From the NCBI GenBank assembly GCA_023667225.1, contig JAMPAN010000001.1, positions 1 through 64,000 of the forward strand: a DNA stretch of 64,000 nt. The letters run 5' to 3'. Shown here piece after piece: positions 1-11,122 of this stretch. The DNA comes from Oxalobacter formigenes (lineage in GTDB: Bacteria > Pseudomonadota > Gammaproteobacteria > Burkholderiales > Burkholderiaceae_D). The first letter of the stretch is position 1; the number at the start of each line of letters is the position of its first letter. Made by a program: the position numbers and the translations under genes. The notes beneath the pieces are model-generated. The model was not told the DNA's origin and did not search any database. It saw only the letters and a list, made by a program, of their open reading frames with translations.

Positions 1-70
1 CCTGCCTGCTGTAATCCCGCCCGGCAAGATAGCGCAGCGCCCTGGCTTTTAAGCTCAAAACCGGTTTCAT
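1..70 (-). CDS. recX: Regulatory protein RecX, N-terminal fragment (continues past the window edge)
   Basis: The ATG is the complement of 68-70 and the frame stays open to base 1, giving about 23 residues beginning MKPVLSLKARALRYLA and then GRDYSR. This matches the start of proteobacterial RecX, whose first helical repeat begins with a similar S-L-K-x-R-A-L motif. RecX modulates RecA filaments and is normally encoded just downstream of recA, as here, with a 28-base gap. Only the N-terminus is visible, so integrity of the gene cannot be judged. Confidence 0.8.
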   Translation of the reverse strand, partial: MKPVLSLKARALRYLAGRDYSRQ

Positions 71-98
71 GCCCGGCAGCCTTTACCGTGCCGCCGGC

Positions 99-1166
99 TC
101 ATTTTCCCGAAACAGGCTTTTCTGGCACAGCTGCTTTCCCTTCTGCCACAGCAGGCAGCTCCGGCACGCCCAGCGCTGCGCGAACCTTATTCTCAATTTC
201 CCGCGCCACGGCAGGGTGCTCGCGCAGATAATTGCGGGCATTTTCCTTGCCCTGTCCAATCCGCTCGCCCCCATAGCTGTACCAGGCGCCCGCCTTGTCC
301 ACCACCTTGGCATCCACGCCCAAATCCAGAATCTCGCCCTCGCGGGAAGTCCCCTCCCCGTAAAGAATATCAAAATGCGCCTCCTTGAAAGGCGGTGCCG
401 TCTTGTTCTTCACCACCTTCACACGGGTTTCGCTTCCAATCACCACATCCCCGGCCTTGATAGAACCCATCCGGCGAATATCCAGCCTGACCGAAGAATA
501 AAACTTGAGCGCATTGCCGCCCGTCGTCGTTTCCGGATTGCCGAACATAACGCCAATCTTCATCCTGATCTGGTTAATGAAAATAACCGTTGTATTGGTG
601 CGGTTAATACTCCCCGTCAGCTTGCGCAGCGCCTGGGACATCAGGCGGGCCTGCAACCCCGGCAGCGCGTCTCCCATGTCGCCCTCAATTTCCGCCTTGG
701 GCGTTAAGGCGGCAACAGAATCAATCACAATCAGGTCAACCGCACCAGAGCGAACCAGCGCATCCGTAATTTCCAGCGCCTGCTCGCCGGTATCCGGCTG
801 GGAAATCAGCAGATCATGCAGATTCACACCCAGCTTCTGGGCATAAGTCACATCCAGCGCGTGTTCGGCATCAATAAAAGCGCAGGTGCCGCCCAGCTTC
901 TGCATTTCGGCAATCACTTGTAAAGTCAGCGTGGTTTTCCCCGAAGATTCCGGCCCGTAAATCTCAACCACCCGCCCGCGCGGCAGGCCGCCCACGCCAA
1001 GCGCAATATCCAGTCCCAGCGACCCGGTCGAAACCACCGGCATTTCTTCCGCCACCGCGCCGTCATCCATGCGCATAACAGAACCTTTGCCAAACTGCTT
1101 TTCAATTTGCGCCAAAGCAGCAGTCAGCGCCTTGTTTTTTTCCGAATTGGCCTTCTTGTCATCCAT
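99..1166 (-). CDS. recA: Recombinase RecA
   Basis: RecA is the ATP-dependent strand-exchange protein of homologous recombination and the coprotease that triggers LexA cleavage in the SOS response. The 355-residue product has the family's usual length. Visible landmarks are the N-terminal [18 protein letters not shown] region, the Walker A motif GPESSGKTT near residue 70, the MAW-type core with IVIDSVAAL (Walker B) and the acidic/Lys-rich C-terminal tail. The start at 1166 gives the canonical N-terminus; its Shine-Dalgarno is weak. A LexA operator sits inside the upstream promoter, so SOS control is expected. recX follows on the same strand and is probably co-transcribed. Confidence 0.98.
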   Translation of the reverse strand: MDDKKANSEKNKALTAALAQIEKQFGKGSVMRMDDGAVAEEMPVVSTGSLGLDIALGVGGLPRGRVVEIYGPESSGKTTLTLQVIAEMQKLGGTCAFIDAEHALDVTYAQKLGVNLHDLLISQPDTGEQALEITDALVRSGAVDLIVIDSVAALTPKAEIEGDMGDALPGLQARLMSQALRKLTGSINRTNTTVIFINQIRMKIGVMFGNPETTTGGNALKFYSSVRLDIRRMGSIKAGDVVIGSETRVKVVKNKTAPPFKEAHFDILYGEGTSREGEILDLGVDAKVVDKAGAWYSYGGERIGQGKENARNYLREHPAVAREIENKVRAALGVPELPAVAEGKAAVPEKPVSGK

Positions 1167-1216
1167 GAGAGTTTTCCCGCAAACAAAATTGATTATCCAG
1201 GCTGCGACAGAGCGCT

Positions 1217-1246
1217 ATTTTACTGTAAAAATAAACAGTGCATCAA
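1217..1246 (-). promoter_or_regulatory. recA promoter
   Basis: On the minus strand a -35 element TTGATG (1241-1246) and a -10 element TAAAAT (1217-1222) are separated by 18 bases, about 50 bases upstream of the recA start. The LexA operator fills the whole spacer. The spacing and near-consensus -10 support a sigma-70 promoter; the transcription start has not been measured. Confidence 0.75.
1221..1240 (-). promoter_or_regulatory. LexA operator (SOS box) of recA
   Basis: The sequence TACTGTAAAAATAAACAGTG contains CTGT-N8-ACAG (1223-1238), the core of the gammaproteobacterial/betaproteobacterial LexA site, with the flanking TA also matching the consensus. It lies between the -35 and -10 elements of the recA promoter, so bound LexA would exclude RNA polymerase. 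Confidence 0.88.
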
Positions 1247-1402
1247 GCCTTCATCCACATACCTCTTCAGCCTGAAAACACATCAGGCCCGTATCTTTGC
1301 ACGCTCATTCCCGGTCTGCTAAAATGCCCCTGTCTTTTACAAGGCAATCCCTGTTGCGATATGCCGCTTTCCGGCAAAAATTTATTGATTTCCTGATAAG
1401 CC

Positions 1403-1987
1403 ATGCCGCTTCCTGCTTCCCCACACCGGCGCGCGCTCAAGCATACGCGAAACCTTCAGGTAGAATTTTACCTGAGAGAAGATGAACTCTGGGATATTGA
1501 AGCCCATTTTTCCGATGTCAAACCCTTTGACCTTGAAGTTACCTCTTTGGTCATTCCGGCAAACCGGCCCGTCCATGATTTCTGGATACGGGTAACCACC
1601 GATGCCCGGTCCAATATTGTCGGCGTGCGCATTGTCTTTGACCAGGTGCCGTTTAAAGGGCATTGCGAAAAAATCGAAGCCGAATACCAGAAACTGATCG
1701 GGCTAAACCTCCTGCACCATTTCCGTCAGGATGTCCGGGAACGGCTGGGCAAAACAGCCGGCTGCACTCACATGAACGAACTGGTTGAACTTTTGCCGTA
1801 TGTTGCCGTCCAGGTGCTGATCTTCGGGGAAAAAACCGCCAGGGAAAAAGCGGCCTTCCAGAAAAGCGGCGAGAGGCCCTTCCATCTTGATGGCTGCCAT
1901 GCCCTGAAAACAGACGGCCCGGTAGTGGCACAGTTCTACCCCGAATGGTCAACCCGAAACACCCCGCAAAAAAAAGAACCCGGCTGA
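1403..1987 (+). CDS. DUF2889 domain-containing protein, function unknown
   Basis: This 194-residue soluble protein has no signal peptide or membrane segment. It resembles the DUF2889 family: an N-terminal R-R-x-L-K-H-T-R stretch, the [18 protein letters not shown] segment, a central W-I-R-V-T region, [15 protein letters not shown], the GCTHMNEL motif and a C-terminal [13 protein letters not shown] followed by FYPEW. The conserved Cys and His residues in GHC, GCTH and GCH suggest metal binding, which is inference. No function is established. It is divergent from recA and upstream of xseA on the same strand. Confidence 0.8.
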   Translation: MPLPASPHRRALKHTRNLQVEFYLREDELWDIEAHFSDVKPFDLEVTSLVIPANRPVHDFWIRVTTDARSNIVGVRIVFDQVPFKGHCEKIEAEYQKLIGLNLLHHFRQDVRERLGKTAGCTHMNELVELLPYVAVQVLIFGEKTAREKAAFQKSGERPFHLDGCHALKTDGPVVAQFYPEWSTRNTPQKKEPG

Positions 1988-2079
1988 TATCCCCTTTCTG
2001 CCATGTCCGGCAACACACTGCCGGATGCGGCAGGATAACCAATATTGCCCCTTGCAACCGCTTCCCGCATACCGACTGC

Positions 2080-3441
2080 ATGAACACAGAACCGGCCAGC
2101 CAGCAATCCTCTCCCCTGCCGCCGGTTATTACCGTCTCGGCCTTAAACCAGTCCGTTGCGCGCCTGCTGGAAAAAAGTTTTGCCCTGGCATGGATAACAG
2201 GAGAAGTCTCCAATTTTACCCGCGCCGCATCGGGACACTGGTACTTCACGCTCAAGGACAATGCCGCCCAGGTTCGGGCCGTCATGTTCCGCGGGCGGGC
2301 GCAAGCTGCCGGATTCGATATCAAAAACGGCGATAAAATCGAAGCGCGCGCCACCGTTACCCTGTATGCCCCCAGAGGCGACTACCAGTTAAACGTTGAA
2401 GCCATCCGCCATGCCGGCGCCGGCAACCTCTTTGAAGCCTTCCGGCACCTCAAAGAAAAACTGGCAAAAGAAGGCCTGTTTGATTCAGGCAAAAAACAGC
2501 CCCTGCCGTATTTTCCCCGTGCCATCGGCATCATCACCAGTCCACAGGCAGCCGCCTTACGGGATGTGCTGACCACCCTTTCCCGCCGTGCGCCCCATAT
2601 CCGGCTTATCCTGTACCCTGCCCCGGTTCAGGGCGAAGGCGCTGCGGAAAAAATTGCCGGAGCCATCCTGACCGCCTCCGCCCGCGCCGAAGCCGACCTT
2701 CTCATCATCTGCCGCGGCGGCGGCAGCATGGAAGATCTGTGGAGCTTTAACGAAGAAACCGTAGCCCGCGCCATTGCCGCCTGCGCCATCCCGGTCATCT
2801 CCGGTGTCGGCCATGAAACCGACATCACCATCACCGATTTTGTCGCTGACCTTCGCGCCCCGACCCCTACCGGCGCAGCCGAAATGGCAACCCGGCCCCG
2901 CTCAGACTGGATAAACAGCGTACGCCAGCAGGCCGGCAGCCTCCGGTACGTCATGGAACGCATCATGTCAAACCACCGGCAAGCCGCCGATATGGCCGCA
3001 CGCCGCCTTATCAGCCCGGCAGCCTACATCCGGCGTGAAAAAATCCGGCTGGGGGCGCTCGCCGGCCGCCTGTCCCAGGCAGAAAAACGCATCACAGCAA
3101 ACAACCGGCACCAGCTGGCCCATTGGCAAATCCGCCTGAAAGGAAAATGGCCGGATACAGCGCCGCGCCATACCCTGCTCCAAACCCTGCAACGCCAGCT
3201 GACAGCCGCCATGAAAAACACCCTGCATCGCTGCCGCCAGAACATTACCGCTTCCCAGGCCCGGCTTGAACTGCTCAGCCCCCGGCGGACACTGGAACGC
3301 GGCTATGCCATCATCACCGATTCCAAAGGGCAAATCATCCGTTCCCCCTTAAAACTGCCCGTAAGGGAAAACGTCACCATCCGCATGGCACAGGGCAGCG
3401 CAAAAGTCGGCATTGCCGGCGTCCAGCCGGAACTGGAATAA
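2080..3441 (+). CDS. xseA: Exodeoxyribonuclease VII large subunit
   Basis: XseA forms ExoVII with several XseB subunits and degrades single-stranded DNA from both ends in mismatch repair and recombination. From the ATG at 2080 the product is 453 residues, close to the E. coli length of 456; the frame is open further upstream, but those residues do not look like the family. The N-terminal OB-fold domain carries ITGEVSNF and GHWYFTLKD, followed by the catalytic domain with [19 protein letters not shown] and [10 protein letters not shown], then a long helical region and a C-terminal LERGYAII segment. No clear Shine-Dalgarno precedes the start. It converges on dgt with an 8-base gap. xseB is not in the window. 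Confidence 0.94.
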   Translation: MNTEPASQQSSPLPPVITVSALNQSVARLLEKSFALAWITGEVSNFTRAASGHWYFTLKDNAAQVRAVMFRGRAQAAGFDIKNGDKIEARATVTLYAPRGDYQLNVEAIRHAGAGNLFEAFRHLKEKLAKEGLFDSGKKQPLPYFPRAIGIITSPQAAALRDVLTTLSRRAPHIRLILYPAPVQGEGAAEKIAGAILTASARAEADLLIICRGGGSMEDLWSFNEETVARAIAACAIPVISGVGHETDITITDFVADLRAPTPTGAAEMATRPRSDWINSVRQQAGSLRYVMERIMSNHRQAADMAARRLISPAAYIRREKIRLGALAGRLSQAEKRITANNRHQLAHWQIRLKGKWPDTAPRHTLLQTLQRQLTAAMKNTLHRCRQNITASQARLELLSPRRTLERGYAIITDSKGQIIRSPLKLPVRENVTIRMAQGSAKVGIAGVQPELE

Positions 3442-3449
3442 AAACAGGC

Positions 3450-4583
3450 CTAAACCTCTTCCACCTCAAAAAGGCGGCGGTACTCCCGCATGGCATACCG
3501 GTCCGTCATCCCGGCAACATAATCGGCAATATAGCGCGCCTGTTGGCCTTCATCACCATCTTCCGTACGATAATCCGGCGGCAACAGGGAAGGCCCCGCC
3601 ATGAAAGCGCCAAACAGCTTGCGTATAACCAGCCTGGCCTTGCTGCTCATGCGGTTCACCTGGTAGTGGCGGTAAAGATTATTGAAAAGAAACGCCTTCA
3701 GAATCCCTGCCTCCTCCGCCATCTTCCCGGAAAAAGCAATCAGCGCCGGACAGCGGCGCACATCCTCTGCCATTGCAGGCGCTGCCGCACGAATCCTCTC
3801 CAGCGAAGTCCGCGTCAGGTCAACAATCAGCGCGCTGATCATCCGGCGGATCGTTTCATAAATCATCCGGCGTTCGCTGATATCCGGCATCGCTGATTTC
3901 ACCTCATGCCAGTGGCGGGCAAACAAATCAATCTCCTGCAGCTGCGCCACCGTAATCAGGCCAGACCGCAGCCCGTCATCCGTGTCATGGTTAATATAGG
4001 CAATCTCGTCAGCCTGGTTTGCCAGCTGCGCCTCCAGCGAAGGCATGCCGCCCTCCAGAAACCTGCGCCCCAGTTCGCCCAGCTTCGCCGCCTGCTCAGG
4101 CGGGCAGCGTTTCAGAATTCCCTCGCGCGTTTCAAATGTCAGGTTCAGGCCGTCAAACGCCCCATACCGCTGTTCCAGCCTGTCCACAACACGCAGGCTT
4201 TGCAAATTATGCTCAAACCCGCCATATTCCGCCATGCAGGCATCCAGCGCCTCCTGGCCTGCATGGCCAAAAGGCGTATGCCCCAGATCATGGGCCAGCG
4301 AAATCGCCTCAACCAGATCAGCATTCAATTCCAGATTGCGCGCAACCGAGCGGGCAATCTGCGCCACCTCCAGACTGTGCGTCAACCGGGTGCGGAAAAG
4401 ATCTCCTTCATGATTCACAAAAACCTGTGTCTTGTACTCCAGCCGCCTGAAAGCGCCGCAATGGATAATCCGGTCACGGTCGCGCTGAAAGGCCGTCCGT
4501 GTCACCGGAGCCGGTTCGTCATGCACGCGTCCCCTGGATTCCGATGATTTGGCTGCATAAGGCGCCAGACAGTATGGATTCAT
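3450..4583 (-). CDS. dgt: Deoxyguanosinetriphosphate triphosphohydrolase-like protein (HD domain)
   Basis: Family members hydrolyse dNTPs to the nucleoside and tripolyphosphate. The 377-residue protein has the N-terminal [20 protein letters not shown] motif and an HD metal site formed by H69 (RLTHSLEV), H98-D99 ([11 protein letters not shown]) and a downstream Asp in the [14 protein letters not shown] segment, plus FEHNLQSLR. The length fits the 'dGTPase-like' subgroup rather than the longer E. coli Dgt, so substrate specificity is uncertain. A strong GGAGGGG Shine-Dalgarno lies just before the ATG. It is 44 bases downstream of aroB on the same strand, the usual betaproteobacterial aroK-aroB-dgt order. 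Confidence 0.9.
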   Translation of the reverse strand: MNPYCLAPYAAKSSESRGRVHDEPAPVTRTAFQRDRDRIIHCGAFRRLEYKTQVFVNHEGDLFRTRLTHSLEVAQIARSVARNLELNADLVEAISLAHDLGHTPFGHAGQEALDACMAEYGGFEHNLQSLRVVDRLEQRYGAFDGLNLTFETREGILKRCPPEQAAKLGELGRRFLEGGMPSLEAQLANQADEIAYINHDTDDGLRSGLITVAQLQEIDLFARHWHEVKSAMPDISERRMIYETIRRMISALIVDLTRTSLERIRAAAPAMAEDVRRCPALIAFSGKMAEEAGILKAFLFNNLYRHYQVNRMSSKARLVIRKLFGAFMAGPSLLPPDYRTEDGDEGQQARYIADYVAGMTDRYAMREYRRLFEVEEV

Positions 4584-4627
4584 TTTCCCCTCCGGTGACC
4601 AACATCCTCCCTGGCCGCGCCATCCGG

Positions 4628-6355
4628 TTATCCCGGCATCACAGCCGCCTCAAGCGTTGCGCGCAGCAGCGTTTCCGGCACACGGGTAATAAAAGCTGAA
4701 CCCAGCGATTTCAGCAAAACAAACTGAATCTCGCCGCCGGCATTTTTCTTGTCCACCCGCATCAGCTCAATCCAGCGGTCTGCCCCCAAATCAGGCGCTG
4801 CCACCGGCAGTCCGGCAGCCTGCACCAAATCCCGGATTCGGTCCCTTGACGCAGCATCCAGCAGCCCCATCCGGCAGGAAAGATCCGCCGCCATCACCAT
4901 GCCGCATCCCACGGCTTCGCCATGCAGCCAGGTGCCAAACCCCAGCCCCGCCTCAATGGCATGGCCGAAAGTATGGCCAAAATTCAAAATCGCCCGCAGC
5001 CCGCTGCTTTCCTTCTCGTCTTGGCTGACAACATCCGCCTTGATCTCGCACGAACGGCCAATCGCCCGCGCCAGCGCCTCCCCGTCCCGCGCCATCAACT
5101 TGCCGATATCCTGCTCAAGCCACGCAAAATAATCCGGGTCAAGAATAGCGCCGTGCTTGATCACCTCCGCCAGCCCGGCAGAAAGCTCACGATCCGGCAG
5201 CGTATTGAGCGTCAACGTATCGGCAATCACCGCATCGGGCTGGTAAAAAGCCCCAATCATATTCTTTCCCAGCGGATGATTAATCCCCGTCTTGCCGCCG
5301 ACAGAAGAATCCACCTCCGCCAAAAGTGTCGTCGGCGCCTGGACAAAATGCACGCCCCGCATGAAACTGGCCGCAGCATAACCGGTCAGGTCACCAATAA
5401 CCCCGCCGCCCAAAGCCAAAAGCGTCGTCTGCCTGTCGCACTTGTTCTCCAGCAGACAATCAAAAATCTTCATCAGGCTCGACCAGTTTTTCTCCTGCTC
5501 CCCGTCGGGAAGCACAATCGGAATCACCTGCTTGCCTGCCGCCTCAAGCGAACGGGTTATCGCCTCCAGATACAGCGGCGCAACAACCGTGTTGGTCACC
5601 ACGGCAACCCGGCTGCCCTTCACCAGCCGGGCAATCAGAGCGCTGTCGCCAAGCAGCCCCCGGCCGATTTCAATCGGATAACTGCGCTCGCCCAAAGCCA
5701 CCGTTACCTGCCTGTTTCCTGATAATTCTGCCGGCATATTATCCTTCTGCAACTTTCCGTTTCTTCTGCGGCCGCGGCGTTTTGCCTCAGGCTCTCCGCC
5801 CGCTGCGGCATCCTTTCGCTTCCCGTCTATCTTGCCCAGAATAGACTGCACCATGGCATGCACATTCTGCCGTCCCGTATCAATAACAATATCGGCAACC
5901 TCCCTGTAAAAAGGCTCCCGCTGCCGGGAAAGCGCCTCCATCTTTCCACGGGGATCTTCCGTTTGCAAAAGCGGCCGGTTCTTGTCGTGCATCGTCCGCT
6001 GAAGCAAACTGGATACAGACGCCCGCAAATAAATAACCGTCCCCCGCTCCCTGAGATAACGCCGGTTTTCCGGATCAATCACCGTTCCGCCCCCGGTCGC
6101 CAGCACAATCCCCTTGCGAGCCGTCAAATCCCGGATAGCCTCCGCCTCCCGCTTGCGGAACGACGCTTCCCCCTCAATCTCGAAAATCCACGAAATAGAA
6201 GCGCCCGTCCGGCTTTCAATCTCATGGTCCGAATCAATAAAACGCATCCCAAGCCGTTTTGCCAGCGCCCGTCCTACCGTTGTTTTGCCGGAACCCATCA
6301 GGCCGACAAGAAAGATATTTTCATTCATGAGAAATTGTACCGCGTGATCCTCCAT
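4628..6355 (-). CDS. aroKB: Shikimate kinase / 3-dehydroquinate synthase in one continuous frame (AroK-AroB)
   Basis: The N-terminal part is shikimate kinase: [13 protein letters not shown]-loop, FIDSDHEIE and the ATGGGTV substrate loop. The C-terminal part is 3-dehydroquinate synthase: [34 protein letters not shown], and zinc-ligand regions [16 protein letters not shown] and LHGEAVG. Both act in the shikimate pathway. No stop separates them; they are joined by a basic linker ([10 protein letters not shown]). AroB has its own AAGGA Shine-Dalgarno and ATG at 5737, which would give a normal 369-residue AroB, so both a fusion and a free AroB may be made. The start at 6355 is chosen for its GGTGG; 6328 (MNENIFLVG) is an alternative. 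Confidence 0.85.
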   Translation of the reverse strand: MEDHAVQFLMNENIFLVGLMGSGKTTVGRALAKRLGMRFIDSDHEIESRTGASISWIFEIEGEASFRKREAEAIRDLTARKGIVLATGGGTVIDPENRRYLRERGTVIYLRASVSSLLQRTMHDKNRPLLQTEDPRGKMEALSRQREPFYREVADIVIDTGRQNVHAMVQSILGKIDGKRKDAAAGGEPEAKRRGRRRNGKLQKDNMPAELSGNRQVTVALGERSYPIEIGRGLLGDSALIARLVKGSRVAVVTNTVVAPLYLEAITRSLEAAGKQVIPIVLPDGEQEKNWSSLMKIFDCLLENKCDRQTTLLALGGGVIGDLTGYAAASFMRGVHFVQAPTTLLAEVDSSVGGKTGINHPLGKNMIGAFYQPDAVIADTLTLNTLPDRELSAGLAEVIKHGAILDPDYFAWLEQDIGKLMARDGEALARAIGRSCEIKADVVSQDEKESSGLRAILNFGHTFGHAIEAGLGFGTWLHGEAVGCGMVMAADLSCRMGLLDAASRDRIRDLVQAAGLPVAAPDLGADRWIELMRVDKKNAGGEIQFVLLKSLGSAFITRVPETLLRATLEAAVMPG

Positions 6356-6505
6356 GAGGCCACCGTCTGATGCGCATTTACACAGCCTTGCCCGGCCCTG
6401 GAGGCAAAATTGCAAATTTAATTGCGCCAACCCCCGACAGAAGAATGCGTAAAGCGCCAGTTTCAAGGATAATGTGAACTCACATCGTTTTCCTGTTTGC
6501 AACGC

Positions 6506-8842
6506 ATGTTCTCACGCAAAAACAAAACCCCTTCCGGACAAAAAAAACCGTGGAGCAAACAAAGCGTATTCCGCCTGCTCTTCAATACAGCCGCCGTCTG
6601 TGTGGGCTTAGGCATCGCCGGTGCGCTGGCAGCGGCCTTTGCCATGATCATGATCTACCCCAACCTGCCGGAACTGGACAAATTAACAGACTACCAGCCC
6701 AAAATGCCGCTTCGCATCTACACCGCCGACCACGTCCTCATCGGCGAATTCGGCGAAGAAAGGCGCAACCTGATCCGTTTTGAAGACATTCCGGACATCA
6801 TGAAAAAAGCCGTCCTTGCCATTGAGGACGACCGTTTCTACCAGCATGGCGGAATCGATTACCTCGGCATCATGCGCGCCGCCTTCAACAACCTGATCGG
6901 CAGAAACCGGCAGGGCGCATCCACCATCACCCAGCAGGTCGCCCGCAATTTCTTCCTGACAAGCGAGCAAACCCTCAAGCGGAAAATGTACGAAGCCCTG
7001 TTGGCCTGGAAAATCGAAAGCGCACTCTCCAAAGACGAAATCTTTGAAATCTACATGAACCAGATTTATCTGGGACAGCGTGCCTTCGGCTTTGCCTCCG
7101 CCGCCCGGATCTACTTCGGCAAACCCCTCCAGGACGTCACCATTGCCGAAGCGGCCATGCTGGCCGGGCTGCCCAAAGCGCCGTCTGCCAACAACCCCGT
7201 TGCCAACCCCGTTCGCGCAAAAGTCAGGCAGCAATACATCCTCCAGCGCATGTACCAGCTTGGCTACATCGACAAAGACGAATATGAAACCGCCAAAAAC
7301 GAACCTATCGTCACCAAAAGCAAAACCCGCGAATTTCCCATCCATGCCGAATTTGTCGCCGAACTGGCCCGTATGCTGGCATACGAGCAATACAAAGACA
7401 GCACCTATACCAAAGGCCTGAACGTTTACACCACCATCACCAGCGCAGACCAGGAAGCCGCCTGGCAGGCCCTCAGGCAGGGCGTCATGGATTATGAAAA
7501 ACGCCACGGATTCCGGGGTCCGGAAGGCTACATGGAGATTCCGGCCTCAAAAGAAGAAGCTGCCGAAGCCATCGAAACCGAACTGGCCAATTACCCCGAC
7601 AGCGATGAACTGATGTCCGCTGTTGTCCTGGAAGCCTCGCCCAAAGCCGTATATGCCGTCATTTCAACCGGAGAAGAAATCGCCGTCACAGGAAAAGGAT
7701 TGAGCTTTGCCGCCGCCGGCTTGTCTGCAAACGCCAAACCAACCCGCCAGATCAGGAGAGGTTCCATCATCCGCGTCATGAGGGAAAACAACGCATGGTC
7801 CATCTTCCAGATGCCGGATGTCGAATCAGCCTTCGTCTCCCTACATTCATACGATGGCGCCATCAAATCCATGGTAGGCGGATTTGACTTCAACCGGCGC
7901 AAATTCAACCATGTCACCCAGGCATGGCGGCAGCCTGGCTCATCATTCAAACCCTTCATCTATTCTGCCTCACTGGAGAAAAAATTTTCCCCGGCCAGCA
8001 TCATCAACGATTCGCCAATCCAGTTTACCGCCGCGCAAACCGGCGGACAGGCATGGGAACCCAAAAACTACGATGCCCGCTACGAAGGCCCCATGACCAT
8101 GCGGCGCGGCCTCACCAAATCAAAAAACATGATCTCCATCCGTGTGCTCAACCAGATCGGGCCGCAATACGCGCAGGAATTTTTCACCCGTTTTGGGTTT
8201 GACGCCGCGCGGCATCCGCCCTACCTTACGCTGGCTCTTGGCGCAGGCTCCGTCACCCCGCTGCAAATGGCGGCAGCCTATGCCGTTTTCGCCAACGGCG
8301 GCTATAAAGTCTCGCCCTATCTCATCTCCTACATCACCGACCTGAAAGGAAACATCATTTCAGAAGCCAAACCGGACAAGGCAGGGGACGAACTCAACCG
8401 GGTCATTGACGAACGCAACGCTTTCATCATGGACAGCATGATGAAAGATGTCGTCCAGCACGGCACCGCCGTCAGGGCGCGCGTACTGAACCGCCCGGAT
8501 CTGGCAGGAAAAACCGGCACAACCAATGATTCCCTTGACGCCTGGTTTGCCGGTTACCAGCCCAGGCTCGTCGGCGTTGCCTGGATCGGCTACGACAGGC
8601 CCAAAAACCTGGGCAACCGCGAAACCGGCGGCGGCCTGGCCCTGCCCATCTGGATCAACTACATGAAAGTCGCGTTAAAAGACGTTCCCATATACAATAA
8701 GCCCGTCCCCAAAGGCGTGCTGTTCGTCAACGGGGATTACTACTATGCGGAAAACCCGCCGGGAACCATCATCAACAACCTGGGCGTTGAATACAAAGAA
8801 CCCGAACCGGATATCGAAGACGAAGCGCAAGAAATCTTTTAA
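6506..8842 (+). CDS. mrcA: Penicillin-binding protein 1A (bifunctional glycosyltransferase/transpeptidase)
   Basis: This class A PBP polymerises and cross-links peptidoglycan at the inner membrane. From ATG 6506 it is 778 residues, and an in-frame TTG lies three codons upstream. A basic cytoplasmic tail precedes one membrane helix near residues 22-50. The GT51 domain has [14 protein letters not shown] (catalytic Glu near 107) and [12 protein letters not shown]. The transpeptidase domain has the SxxK active site in [11 protein letters not shown], an SKN-type motif (KSKNM) and the KTGTTNDS box. No good Shine-Dalgarno is seen. It is divergent from aroKB and followed closely by lptM. Confidence 0.95.
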   Translation: MFSRKNKTPSGQKKPWSKQSVFRLLFNTAAVCVGLGIAGALAAAFAMIMIYPNLPELDKLTDYQPKMPLRIYTADHVLIGEFGEERRNLIRFEDIPDIMKKAVLAIEDDRFYQHGGIDYLGIMRAAFNNLIGRNRQGASTITQQVARNFFLTSEQTLKRKMYEALLAWKIESALSKDEIFEIYMNQIYLGQRAFGFASAARIYFGKPLQDVTIAEAAMLAGLPKAPSANNPVANPVRAKVRQQYILQRMYQLGYIDKDEYETAKNEPIVTKSKTREFPIHAEFVAELARMLAYEQYKDSTYTKGLNVYTTITSADQEAAWQALRQGVMDYEKRHGFRGPEGYMEIPASKEEAAEAIETELANYPDSDELMSAVVLEASPKAVYAVISTGEEIAVTGKGLSFAAAGLSANAKPTRQIRRGSIIRVMRENNAWSIFQMPDVESAFVSLHSYDGAIKSMVGGFDFNRRKFNHVTQAWRQPGSSFKPFIYSASLEKKFSPASIINDSPIQFTAAQTGGQAWEPKNYDARYEGPMTMRRGLTKSKNMISIRVLNQIGPQYAQEFFTRFGFDAARHPPYLTLALGAGSVTPLQMAAAYAVFANGGYKVSPYLISYITDLKGNIISEAKPDKAGDELNRVIDERNAFIMDSMMKDVVQHGTAVRARVLNRPDLAGKTGTTNDSLDAWFAGYQPRLVGVAWIGYDRPKNLGNRETGGGLALPIWINYMKVALKDVPIYNKPVPKGVLFVNGDYYYAENPPGTIINNLGVEYKEPEPDIEDEAQEIF

Positions 8843-8845
8843 TCC

Positions 8846-9070
8846 ATGAAACCTTTTCCCAATCCGTCTTCCGCCTGCCGGTACCTGCCGGCTCTGGCAG
8901 GTGCGCTGCTTCTGGCCGCCTGCGGCCAGACCGGTGAACTCTACATGCCGGAAACCCATTCAACCCGGCCCCCGCCCCCTCCGAGGGTATCCCGAATAAA
9001 AAAAACGCCGGAACAAACCCCTGATAAACCTGCCGCCAAACCAATAGAACAAACCTCCACGGGGAACTGA
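8846..9070 (+). CDS. lptM: LPS translocon maturation lipoprotein LptM (YifL family)
   Basis: This 74-residue lipoprotein has a short signal peptide and the lipobox LLAAC, followed directly by GQTGELYMPE, the conserved post-cysteine block of the YifL/LptM family. The rest is Pro- and Lys-rich and low complexity. In E. coli LptM helps LptD disulfide maturation in the outer membrane. Its place immediately upstream of lysA is conserved across beta- and gammaproteobacteria and supports the call. It starts 3 bases after the mrcA stop and ends 1 base before lysA. Confidence 0.82.
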   Translation: MKPFPNPSSACRYLPALAGALLLAACGQTGELYMPETHSTRPPPPPRVSRIKKTPEQTPDKPAAKPIEQTSTGN

Positions 9071-9071
9071 C

Positions 9072-10361
9072 ATGCCAACAACCCATTTCGCCTACCAAAA
9101 CAACATCCTGTGCGCCGATAGCGTCCCGCTGGCAGACCTGGCCCGGCACTACGGCACCCCCCTGTATATCTATTCCCGTGCGGCGCTGACGGAAAACTAC
9201 CTGGCCTACCACACAGCGCTGCAAAAACACCAGCATCCCGATGCCCCGGCACTCGTTTGCTTCTCCGTCAAATCCAATTCCAACCTCGCCGTACTGAAAA
9301 TCCTGGGCGATCTGGGTTCAGGCTTCGACATCGTCTCCGGCGGCGAACTGGCGCGCGTCATTGCCGCCGGCTGCGATCCGCGCAAAGTCATCTTCTCTGG
9401 CGTCGGCAAAACCAAAGACGAAATCCGCTTCGCCCTTGAAAACGACATCCTGTGTTTCAACGTCGAATCCCTGGCCGAACTGCACCGCATCCACACAGTC
9501 GCCAGGGAAATGAAAAAACCTGCCCGCATCGCCTTCAGAGTCAATCCTGACGTGGACGCCAAAACCCACCCCTACATCTCCACCGGGCTGAAAGAAAACA
9601 AATTCGGCGTCGCTTACGATGAAGCCCTCGCCTGCTACAAAACCGCTGCCGCCATGCCGTATATCACCATCACCGGCATGGATTGCCACATCGGCTCCCA
9701 GCTCCTGGACGATGCGCCGCTTCTCGAAGCGCTTGACCGCCTCATCCTGCTCTTTGACAAACTCGCAGCAGAAAGCATCCCGTTACAGCACATTGATATC
9801 GGCGGCGGCATCGGCATCACCTACAACCAGGAAAAACCCGTTGCCATACCCGATTACATCGCGCGCCTGCAAAACCGCATCCGCGCCTGGCGCGAAAAAC
9901 AATACGCAGGCAAACCCCTGCGCCTCATCCTCGAACCCGGCCGCTCCATCAGCGGCAATGCCGGCATCCTCCTGACCGAAGTGCAATACCTCAAAACCAC
10001 CGCCGCCAAAAACTTCGCCATCGTTGACGCCGCCATGAACGACCTCGTGCGGCCCGCCATGTATGAAGCCTGGCACACCATATTGCCCGTTGAAAAACGA
10101 GAAGCCGCCGCAACCCCATACGACATTGTCGGCCCCATCTGCGAATCCGGCGACTGGCTGGCAAGAAACCGGGAACTTTCCATAGAACCCGGCGACCTGC
10201 TGGCCATCCTCTCCGCCGGGGCCTACGGCATGGCTATGGCCTCAAACTACAACACCCGTGGAAGAGCCGCCGAAATCATCATTGACAACGGGCAAGCCCG
10301 CCTGGTTCGCCGCCGGGAAACCCATGCCGACCTTTTCGCACTGGAACAGCTCCTGCCCTGA
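9072..10361 (+). CDS. lysA: Diaminopimelate decarboxylase
   Basis: LysA converts meso-diaminopimelate to lysine using pyridoxal phosphate. The 429-residue protein is a fold III decarboxylase. The PLP lysine is in CFSVKSNSN near residue 60. Other landmarks are [20 protein letters not shown], the phosphate-binding [20 protein letters not shown] and the CESGDWLAR motif whose Cys-Glu contributes from the partner subunit. A GGGGA Shine-Dalgarno overlaps the lptM stop region. engB follows after 2 bases, so these genes are likely co-transcribed. Confidence 0.97.
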   Translation: MPTTHFAYQNNILCADSVPLADLARHYGTPLYIYSRAALTENYLAYHTALQKHQHPDAPALVCFSVKSNSNLAVLKILGDLGSGFDIVSGGELARVIAAGCDPRKVIFSGVGKTKDEIRFALENDILCFNVESLAELHRIHTVAREMKKPARIAFRVNPDVDAKTHPYISTGLKENKFGVAYDEALACYKTAAAMPYITITGMDCHIGSQLLDDAPLLEALDRLILLFDKLAAESIPLQHIDIGGGIGITYNQEKPVAIPDYIARLQNRIRAWREKQYAGKPLRLILEPGRSISGNAGILLTEVQYLKTTAAKNFAIVDAAMNDLVRPAMYEAWHTILPVEKREAAATPYDIVGPICESGDWLARNRELSIEPGDLLAILSAGAYGMAMASNYNTRGRAAEIIIDNGQARLVRRRETHADLFALEQLLP

Positions 10362-10363
10362 CC

Positions 10364-11089
10364 ATGTCCGCACTCTGGCAAGCCCGCTTCTTTACCACCG
10401 TCAATCACCTGCGCGACCTGCCCAGGCAGGACGCGCCGGAAATTGCCTTTGCCGGCCGCTCCAACGCCGGCAAATCCACCGCCATCAACCTCCTGTGCAA
10501 CCAGAAAAACCTGGCGCATGCCTCCCGCACACCCGGCCGCACCCGGCACATCAACTTCTTTTCCATCGGCGGCGCCCATGTCGGCCAGCACCGGAAAGAC
10601 CCCGTCATGGCAGAACAAATCCGCGCCTTCCTCGTAGATTTGCCCGGCTATGGCTACGCCGAAGTGGCAGGAGAAGCCAAACAGCACTGGCAGCAACTGC
10701 TGGGCAGCTACCTCCAGACCCGCCCCCGGCTGGCCGGGCTGGTACTGCTCATGGATGCGCGCCGCCCCTTCCAGTCCCTGGATATCCAGATGATCGAGTG
10801 GTTTCTCGTCACCGGAAAACCCATACACTGCCTGCTCACCAAATCAGACAAACTCAACAAAAACGAAGCCCGCCAGGCACTGGACAGGGCAAAAACCATC
10901 CTCAAAAGCTACATAAACAGCCAGGGCAACCCCCTGCCCTTTTCCGTACAGCTCTTCTCCGCCCCCAAACGGCTGGGCCTCGAAGAAGCTGCCGCCTGGA
11001 TATGCAGCAAAACCGGCCTGCCGGATAACCCCGCCAACGCAACAGCGGCAAACAACAGCAAAATAGCGAAAGCGCCTCAGGCCCAATAA
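10364..11089 (+). CDS. engB: Ribosome biogenesis GTPase EngB (YihA/YsxC)
   Basis: EngB is an essential GTPase acting in large-subunit assembly and required for normal division. The 241-residue protein carries G1 [10 protein letters not shown]2 in [12 protein letters not shown]3 [11 protein letters not shown]4 TKSD and a late Ser-Ala element (LFSAPK). The C-terminus is a short tail. The start at 10364 gives the standard betaproteobacterial N-terminus, with ATG 2 bases after the lysA stop. Confidence 0.95.
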   Translation: MSALWQARFFTTVNHLRDLPRQDAPEIAFAGRSNAGKSTAINLLCNQKNLAHASRTPGRTRHINFFSIGGAHVGQHRKDPVMAEQIRAFLVDLPGYGYAEVAGEAKQHWQQLLGSYLQTRPRLAGLVLLMDARRPFQSLDIQMIEWFLVTGKPIHCLLTKSDKLNKNEARQALDRAKTILKSYINSQGNPLPFSVQLFSAPKRLGLEEAAAWICSKTGLPDNPANATAANNSKIAKAPQAQ

Positions 11090-11122
11090 ACGCCGCGCTT
11101 TCCAGGAACCCTTCCCCGTCCC

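Noticed and set aside
2080..2082. Longer XseA starting at 1945
   Set aside because: The extra 45 residues overlap the DUF2889 gene and do not resemble XseA; ATG 2080 gives the family length.
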